From Trichosphaerium sp. ATCC 40318 (Eukaryota > Discosea > Flabellinia > Trichosidae), in NCBI GenBank assembly GCA_038496445.1, contig JALMLS010000531.1, forward strand, positions 1-64,000: a stretch of DNA of 64,000 bases, in the 5' to 3' direction. Below, one piece after another: positions 56,100-64,000 of the stretch. Position numbers and translations under genes: made by a program. Numbering within the stretch: position 1 is the first letter of the stretch; the number at the start of each line of letters is the position of its first letter. The notes below the pieces were generated by a model. The model was not told where the DNA came from, did no database searches, and saw only the letters and a program-made list of their open reading frames with translations.

Positions 56100-59000
56100 C
56101 TAACTTACGTGCTAGGGGTGAATAGACATAATATAGAAACGGAACTCAAGAAAACAACTACAACTCTTGGAAGCTTATCACTTGACAAAGAAGAAGAACC
56201 CAAAATGCTACGTACGTTACTTCCCTTTTGTGCACAATGGCCATGGTTTCACGCTTAATTGACAATGTAAGCGTATTGCCCACGGCAAAGCCGTTCTCGT
56301 TCTACCCTTTCACACCACATGTTCGAATGGTTTTCTTTCTAAAAGCGTTTAGGTTTTTCTGAGAAAACAATTGACGAGTGGAGTGATGATACAGTTCGCC
56401 TCTACATTCGCATATACACCACGTTTAATGCAAATACTGAAGTGAACCAGATGAGGAAATATCTCAAAGACTTTACAGTACGGAGGGTGGTCGTTCTTGA
56501 CTTATTTTACGATACATACCTTGACGTCCTGGAAACTTTTGTGAACAACGAAGGTATTCTCAATTCAAGTTCAGCTAACGAAACCAATCCAAAATTGTAT
56601 TTCGCGCCAATCTTTGGACTTTATTTTGGATGTGGTATGTTACAGCACTAGATTAATCTATAACCTAACTTGCCAAAGGCAAGTCAACATTCCTCAGAAA
56701 CTTTCAAATGGCTATTGCGACAGGACTTGACCAGTATTTACAAGTAAGTCAAAGTTATTCAAAATGGCATTTAATGTAAATTAGAACCGAGGCAAACGGA
56801 AAGAACTAGCCCTTGCAACTGAAATACTTAAAGGCGATTTTGTATTCATTGATGTGGAAGGTATTAAACCGGCAGGTACCGATGCATTTGATATAAAGAA
56901 AGCCAACACAATTGTGGTGGAGAGATTCTTCGACCAAATAAACCTTGCACGTGGCTTAGGTAAACAAATGTGCAATTACTCAACAAATGAATAACACTTT
57001 TGTAACAGAATTGAAACCAAATGGAATGACATTTGCGGAGGCAATATCATTTTACCATGAGAGTGTGGGACACGATCATCCTCTACTTTTTGGGTTAGAT
57101 GAGATAAGTCCATCAAATAGATTTGTAGCGGGTAGTGTACGATCATGATAAATTCGTTTTAGCGATTGGCTCATATTTGTGTTAGTTAAAACCATTTGCC
57201 GACTTAATTGAATGGGTGTGGTCTACACTATACAATGCTACCAAGAAGCTTCATAAGAAACGTAGAGTACATTTCGTGATGGCTGGACATAACCCTATTT
57301 TCATGGATATTGGTACTAGTTCCTTTAAAGTTGGCTATGGTGACTTATTTGTTCCTAATAGGTGGTGTAAAAGGTGAGCACATTAAAGAACCTGGTTGGA
57401 GGTGTTCTTCAGTGACAAACAGTAAACCGCTTCTCTTAAACGTAAGTACTTTTTCTGTACTGTTTGTTAATTGAATGTCATAGAACTTCACACCCGAGTT
57501 TATGGAGAGAATCATTGACACTGCAATAACCACGTACAATCAACCAATTGAGTTTAGCGAAGCTATGAAGAAAGAATATGCGAAACAAATGGTTGAGGAA
57601 TTTGCTGGTCATCCGAGGTTTATTCAAAACGCCTTTCAGTACGCACCAGTTCTTACTTAATTGATACGCTAAATTCTTTCTGAAGAGGAGTACTTGATCG
57701 ATCTGTAGTATACTATAAAAAATACCAAGAAAAGGTCAAGATTGTTACTGAAGAGCATCTACAAAGGTACTTTACAAAGAATGTTCTGATCTGAAGTTCA
57801 GGAACTAATCCTCTTACAGGAAAATGAATGAGGCAATAATGAGTTCGCAGGCAGTAAACAGAACAAGAGAAATACAAAATATACTTGATCCAGACATGTT
57901 TGATGCAAGAGGATTCGATTCTGTGCTCTTAGCATTCACTAAAATTGCTATTGCTGCTCGGTATGGATTACCTATTGCAGCCACTCTGAGTGTACAAGAC
58001 GCTATGGGTACGAAGTTTACAATAAATCCAGGAAAGAACACAGACAGCAGACACGTGTATACGCTTAGAAAAGTACACTCGATAGTGCCGATGATGCTTA
58101 TTCCGAAGAAGGCAAAAACCAAAAAAGGAGAAGGAGCAACATTCTACTTTCCAAAGCTACCTGTGCCTGTAATAGAGTATATTTGCTCACATATTGATGA
58201 TGAGGAACTTAAAGACATGATGCTAAAATCAAACACTCAAGAAAAGGGTTAATATAACTATCTGTGACTATTCTCCTTTAATGACTGCTTTAGGAGCACT
58301 GTTTGAGAAGCTATCCAAATTTGGATTTATGAAACACAAGGGAGCATTGCTTTCAAGTATCATTCCGTCTTTGCAAGGGACCAAATATGAGGTATAATTA
58401 GTGCTTTTTTGTTCATTTCCAACTGACCAATAAAATAGAATGTTGTACTTCCTATGGACTTTAAACCATTTCCGAAAGTAACATCAAGTGGTGAAAAGGG
58501 ACGCATAAACTGGGATGGTCCTATAACAAATAAAATGTTATTGGAGCAACAGACAGTCGTAAAAGAAGATTTTAAAAAAGTATGGAAGTGTTACGACTCT
58601 CCTTGTATGTTAAATCCACGTAAAGAGTCAAGTACGCCATCAGCATCACTGTTTATTTATGAAGTATTGAATAACAACAAAAGGTTCAATGGATTTTTAT
58701 TGCAAAGAATGTACAATCAATTCCGACAATATGGAACACCAAGACAAAGGTACATGTAATATTGGATGGCAAATGAAGGTACCATTCTTTTGCTAGTGTT
58801 TAGTCCCTAAATCTTGTTACAGGCCGAAGAAAAAGGATTGACATTCGGTACACTTGCTGCTGAGATACCAAAGTATCACGTGGATTTATTTGAAGCAAAG
58901 CTGAATTTGATCGTGTTCATGTGTTTAAATAGAAGCAAAAATATGATAAACTGTATAGGCAAGGAAACTATTATGCTTGAGCGTACGTAATTCACATTCT

Positions 59001-61660
59001 CTTTACATTGCTAATAATGTTGCAGCTGGTGTTTACCGAAGAACTGGAAAGGGACAGGCTCTTTTTAACAGTACAACAAACACTCTTATCGTGGATGGTA
59101 AAAAGGTACTCATACTACAACCTTAGCTATGAAGGTAACGCTGTACCTAGATACAACTGCACGAGCCAAAGTCTAAAGTACCGATCAACAGAACTGTTTA
59201 TGTTGGAGACACTGTTCAGATTAAAAAACAGAAACACAAGATATTGAGAGTAAGCGACGCGGACGCTGAGACAGTGTACAAGGCTTGTAATACAAACCAA
59301 CAGCTTGTGCTTGTAGCAAGCACCTCAGAAACTACCAAAAAACCAATGAAGGCTTCGTTTACGATAGCCGACAAAATGAATGTATGTGTACTGAGTGAAA
59401 ACGATATCAAAGCTGTATGCTATGCGAATGATGTACAAGTTCTACAATTTGGAAACAACGTTAGAGAAGGTGATGATTTGATTGGTCTTAATGAAGGAAA
59501 ACTTATTATGAATGGCACGTGATTTATTTTGAAATATGTCTGTTTTCTTTCTCGGAAACCACTTTTTTTTTACATTTTACCATCTAGGCGACATTATGAG
59601 AGTCCTTAATATTAAACCAAAGACAAAGACAATCACGATTTACAACCGCTACAATAAAGAACAAAAGAAGAAACTAAAAATACAAAAAAAAGATGTTCTA
59701 CCAAATTTAAGTATGACACATGTATAATTACTTCCACGTGTTTACACTTTATTTAGTCAACGAAATTTTTGGAGTAAAAACTATTCTCTTGGATGCGAAA
59801 TCTAATCATATAGCAAGTTACAATGAGGTTAAAGATGAAGGGTCATACTATTACGATGAACACATTCAAGCTGCAGATCCAAAGACAATCCATTTAAAGT
59901 ACAATGGCCAAGTAAAAGATATTGTTCTAAATCAAATGTCCACTCTGGACAGCATCGGAGGTACCTCTTTACTGATAAACCTTAGCACTCCTAAACGTTG
60001 CTTCCTAACCTGCTTCTAAATAGTGTCACGTTTATTTGAATTACCTATTGCCAATCTTATATTCAAAAACAAGAAGGGTGAAAGAGTTAGGCTCTTCAAA
60101 GATGTAGAAAACGATGGCACATACACCATTGATGGTGTTAAAACTATAAAGCTGTTACATAGAGGCGCTACAACATCAATGGCTGTTGGACCAAATACAG
60201 ACTTATACACTGAAGGTACAACTCTTAAAGCCATTTCTGACTAATAGGAGTTAAATACCAAACACAACTCATCGTTTAAATAGTTGCGGCACTGTTTGGA
60301 GTAGACCCAGATAAAATAAAACTAAAATCCGCTGAAGGGACAACAGTGTTTCACTATTCACAACTCATGGGTAATGCTACTTACAATATTGACGATGGCA
60401 CAAGAACCATCAATGTTGTGTTTAAAGGAGAAACGAAATCCATAGATATTGGACCAGATACAAAAATGATAAATCAACGTACAGTCTATCTTTAAACCCT
60501 AATAACAGATTGTTAGTTGCCGTGGTATTTGGATTAGATTCAAATAAAATCAAAGTAAAACTTGAAAACGGGAATGAAGTGGTCCACTATACACAATTAG
60601 TTGATAATGCCACCTGCTATGTTGTATTAACTAGAAAGGTGATCACATTTATTTATGGAGGCACATCAAAACAACATGAGATCGGTATAAACACTGATCT
60701 GCATTTTGAAGGTACCGCAACTATTATCACTCCCGGACACTGAGTACCTTTTCTCACGTGTTTGTTTAGTTGCAAAATTATTTGGGGTCAATTCCGATTG
60801 TATTGCAATTCAGGATAAGTATGGAAACAAGCTTGGAAATGAAGACGTTATGAATGTTGATAAGTGCTTGGTGAAAGACGCCATTAAAAATATTAAACTC
60901 ATCTATAAACGCATTGTCAATCACTCAGAAAAAGAGCTTTTAACTAAATACCTAAATGTGACTACAACTACGAAATTGTTGCAAGAAGGTACAACGTGAT
61001 ATAAATAATACCAAAACGCTTTAACTAACGCTTCAAACTCGGTTAGTGCAAGCCTTGTTCAGTTTAGACAACGCCCCAACAATCTCAGACTTTACTGGAC
61101 AATCTATACATTTCTATTCACAAATAAGACATGGCGGTTTATACCATGTCAAAGACAATACTTCTGCTGTGAAGAAAAGAAGAGCAACCAGTGATCCAGA
61201 AGCAAGTATGAGTGTTGAGAAAAAAGCAAGAAAACCAACGCCGAGAATCTCTGACAATCAAGAGTATTCAATGAGCGATGCTTTACCCAACTCACCTCAT
61301 AAACATTCTCGATATGGAACCAAGAGTTCACCAATACGTGACTATCGCCCATCACCAAAGCGTGATGAATATTACAATGACAGGCGATCACAAAGACGTA
61401 AATATAGCTACAATTCCCGTGATAGATATGAAGATCAATATCACCGCAAACGTCGTGATAGCAACAGTCGATATGATAATGACTCTACAAAAAGATATGT
61501 AGACTCACGAACAAGCTATAGAAAAGATGACTACACACGCAGGCAACAAGAAATCAGGTACAGGCAACGAGATGATAGGCAACAAAAGGACTGGAAAACA
61601 ACCAGCGGGCAGAGCACAAAAGAGGATAAATACAGCTATAGAGGACAAAGACGTAGGTAA
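56100..61660 (+). CDS. ATPase / six-Ubl / basic-tail family, copy D
   Basis: Best intact divergent member; about 1,400-1,500 residues by estimate, in about 20 short exons. Order: an N-terminal domain of unknown fold (VVVLDLFYDTYLDVLETFV near 56490-56540); P-loop GLYFGCG (56614-56633) and KSTFL (56682) split by an intron; GDFVFIDVEGIKP; Walker B-like FGLDEISPSNRF (57088-57123); sensor-like HFVMAGHNPIF (57270-57302); GHPRFIQ (57607-57627). Next is ILDPDMFDARGFDSVLLAF (57879-57935). A nuclease-like module has MDFYCK (58690) and NIGWQMKAE across the 58776/58824 splice, resembling a PD-(D/E)xK D..QxK pair. Six ubiquitin-like units (59587-61160) follow the pattern IxVxFxGxxKxxxI-GPxT-helix-LFGLDxxKIxL-G-V-YxQL-D-TYxV. 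The tail (61165-61660) is rich in R, D, S and Y. The combination recalls Crinkler/RHS-type ATPase-nuclease proteins. The role, possibly as a secreted or nuclear effector or a selfish or defence factor, is inference. The start codon is unresolved. Confidence 0.75.
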
Positions 61661-61800
61661 GAACACCAAAAATTATAGCAACCCCTCAACAGATGTAAGG
61701 TGACACAAATAAAAAGAATTTGAATCAAATTCCCTGTGTTTGCTGTGTACATAAGTAGTTTTGCTATTATTTTCTCCTAGAGTTGTTTTTTAAACTGACT

Positions 61801-62034
61801 ATGCCAGATCCATGGTCAACTTGCGGATCATGTTTTAGTTATCTATTGCAAAGATACACATATGTTTCAAAAGACTACCTGGTGATGCTGAGAGTATTAC
61901 GCAGTGATGGTAACAAAAAACCGTCTTTCCCAGGCGCAGATGAGAGGGATAAATTCTTGTTTAAGCTTGAACACCCCACTTTCAAAAGAGACAACCTGAT
62001 AAAGATTGGCAAAGAGATGTGCGATACTTCATGA
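61801..62034 (+). CDS. Hypothetical small protein
   Basis: ATG 61801 to TGA 62034, 77 codons in one exon (MPDPWSTCGSCFSYLLQRY..KIGKEMCDTS). Composition is protein-like, with two Cys near the start, but I recognise no family, and no sign of splicing to neighbours was found. It lies 140 bases after copy D on the same strand. Confidence 0.35.
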   Translation: MPDPWSTCGSCFSYLLQRYTYVSKDYLVMLRVLRSDGNKKPSFPGADERDKFLFKLEHPTFKRDNLIKIGKEMCDTS

Positions 62035-62400
62035 CAGTACTTGTTAGATATCGAACATTGTCACAACCGCAAAAGTTTTGTTTGGATTCGCTACCAGAAC
62101 AAGAAAATCTTGTATCTCAAGTACAAGTAATAAACTCCACGTGGGTCATAATAAAGAACGGACTGAGTTAATTTGTAGTCCAAAGTACTCTTCACCCAAA
62201 CCATCTGCTTTTCAACAACTTTGCCAGTCTTTATGTGGTTTTGTAAATTACGCTACCGCACATGTTTACGAGTTCCTTTTCTAAGTGTTTGTTGTCAACA
62301 GGATATTATTACAAAGGCAAAAAAGGGTACTAACAAGGCACCTTAATTTTGTGCGCGTGTACCAGAGTAACGCGATTTTCTTTTCTTGTTGACCACAATT

Positions 62401-62586
62401 ATGAACTTCTCAGGTATTAAGACGCTAAAGGGTGTTCATCATATCCGCCTAGGAAGTACCTCAGAATCAGAAAATGGTATAAAAGCAATAACAGGTGTTA
62501 AATATAACATTAGCCACTGCAATAAGGCATTAAATCGCTCAAAAAAGGAGCTTGTGCCATCATACTTTTTGGATTTGAACAAATAA
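62401..62586 (+). CDS. Hypothetical small protein
   Basis: ATG 62401 to TAA 62586, 61 codons (MNFSGIKTLKGVHHIRLG..PSYFLDLNK), Lys- and Ser-rich. No motif was recognised and there is no repeat elsewhere in the window. It may be a chance frame or an exon of a larger gene. Confidence 0.25.
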   Translation: MNFSGIKTLKGVHHIRLGSTSESENGIKAITGVKYNISHCNKALNRSKKELVPSYFLDLNK

Positions 62587-62848
62587 GTTATGAAGCTATC
62601 CTATCGCCGAAATCATCTGGCATTACAGTATAGTACTAAATGCTATTTCCATTGAATTTAACCTCTGTTCAAAAAGGTCAGCCGGATTCTCCAACATTGA
62701 CTGAACGTATTATAAAATTCAAGGGTCGGGCTGCCACTTACCCTTGTATAGTGTTTTAAATTTAGAAATGAGGTTAATACGGTACTCACGTGTCATAATC
62801 AGTATTTTTAAGCTTACTCTTTTTCTAGTGCGTACAAAAGAAGACAGA

Positions 62849-63941
62849 ATGACCCGAAGAAAGCTTTTGTATGTGGATCAAACGACAAAGAAACAAAAAA
62901 CTTACAAGAGGTGCGTTGATGTCCTACACCGCTGAAAACTACTCTTTTATACCAACACGTTTTATATTCTAACAACTGTCGCTTTTTGTTGACACTCACG
63001 TGATAACTTTCAGCTCTATGAAAAATATAGATACATTATCCAAGAACAACCTACAAACGAATGTGACCTTATTGTACTCATTTATACTGCTCAACAGAAT
63101 CGATCTGCTTTATTTTTTACTCCTGGAGATGGTTGTTTTAATAGACACAAGGACACACTTGAAAAATTCTTTGAAGAAAACGGTACGTCCAGTTTTGAGT
63201 ACCAGGTGTTGCTTACAGTCTTGATTCTCTTTGCAGGAAGTAATGAGCACAACAGTAAACAACAATGTATTTTCGTTCTTATGCCAAAAACAAAGAAACA
63301 AGAAGAGGCATGGAATCATGATTTCATTTCTAATCTAAACGAGTACGTAAAAGCCAACCGCTGCCAGCAACAAAACTGGACATTGAACAATTTCTAGACC
63401 TTTGCTTAAGAAGTTTCATGTTCAAGTAGGCACTCTATCAGACTACCGTAGAATGCATAATGGTGGATTTCCAGACTGCCTAGAAATGGAGATAGAGAAG
63501 AAACCACCAACAAGAAGCACAACCAAACCTCAAATGAACAATACAAGTCACCAAGCTGTGGTGATATTGCCAAGAAACGAAAGCCAACAACAACAAAAAC
63601 CAAAAACGAAGTCAAAGAAAATGATAGTTTTCCTTGGCACTGAAGAAGCACTCTCATCATTAGAAAAGAGACACAGTCGTTATAAATTTCGCTTAAAAGA
63701 TGACATTTCTTTTTTAAGGACAACAAAAGACTTCAAGCGAATAAAATGTAGCGCTGAAAAAGTCTACGTTTGTGTTGATTCAAACATGTGGGATCCCTTC
63801 CGTAAACACATGCAGAAAATCCAGCAAACACAGGCTTGTTTCTTATCTGCTAATGCATCTACAAAAAGATTATGTGACGGATTATCTTGTGGTCCAGCTG
63901 ACACTGAGTATGTACCTACACTGACACAGTTGTTTTGTTAA
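62849..63941 (+). CDS. Unrecognised multi-exon protein
   Basis: I read four exons: 62849 to about 62909 (MTRRKLLYVDQTTKKQKTYK), from about 63013 to 63181 (LYEKYRYIIQEQPTNECDL..FFTPGDGCFNRHKDTLEKFF), from 63236 to about 63342 (NEHNSKQQCIFVLMPKTKK..FISNLNE) and from about 63397 to TAA 63941. The phases fit. The last exon has a Gln/Lys/Thr-rich linker (ESQQQQKPKTKSKK) between two compact parts, the second with KKMIVFLGTEEALSSL and KVYVCVDSNMWDPFRKHM, which look like alternating strands and helices. I know no family. No signal peptide or membrane segment is present. Confidence 0.6.
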
Positions 63942-64000
63942 AAACTTGTCTAGAATGCCAAACTATTTTGCAAGTTTTTGTTCTCTAGCATGCACCTTAA

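Overview
The window is AT-rich nuclear DNA from a unicellular eukaryote that I cannot name. Almost every gene is cut by very short GT-AG introns (about 40-70 nt, donors often GTAC or GTAAGT). Clear eukaryotic genes include COP9 signalosome subunit 3, a Ran-like GTPase, F-box and HECT proteins and a ubiquitin-like gene. I saw no transposase, reverse transcriptase, tRNA, rRNA or CRISPR array.

Layout. Bases 1-9992 and 34674-44665 are near-identical arms of a long inverted repeat; the left arm is cut by the window edge. Reading inwards, each arm holds a HECT-like gene end, an F-box-like gene, one copy of a large ATPase/ubiquitin-like multidomain gene, a fragment of a Ran-like gene, and an intronless F-box/MORN gene. 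The 24.7 kb spacer holds a zincin metalloprotease with a ricin-type lectin tail, a degenerate Ran-like GTPase, a lamin-tail-domain protein, a PhoD-like phosphatase, a second and divergent copy of the large gene, a small ubiquitin-like gene beneath a strong heat-shock element, and three related secreted Cys-rich proteins. Two of those three sit in a second, nested inverted repeat. Right of the arm lie the rest of the AT-hook/ankyrin/HECT-like gene, CSN3, a six-helix ion channel with a non-canonical filter, an isochorismatase-like hydrolase, another divergent copy of the large gene and some unrecognised genes.

The most interesting element is the large gene family: copy A about 3490-8923 (broken), B about 18320-23900, C about 41200-35754 and D about 56100-61660. 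I read its architecture as a novel N-terminal domain, a P-loop ATPase of AAA/STAND type, a possible PD-(D/E)xK nuclease-like module, six tandem ubiquitin-like units and a basic Arg/Ser/Asp/Tyr-rich tail. ATPase plus nuclease plus ubiquitin-like domain recalls Crinkler/RHS-type proteins, but here the ubiquitin-like part is a C-terminal tandem array. Together with the HECT-like, F-box, MORN/F-box, CSN3 and ubiquitin-like genes, the window has a strong ubiquitin theme. Whether these genes work together is inference.

Exon limits were read by eye from splice motifs and paralogue comparison. The 5' ends of the four large genes, the phosphatase and the metalloprotease are not firmly resolved.
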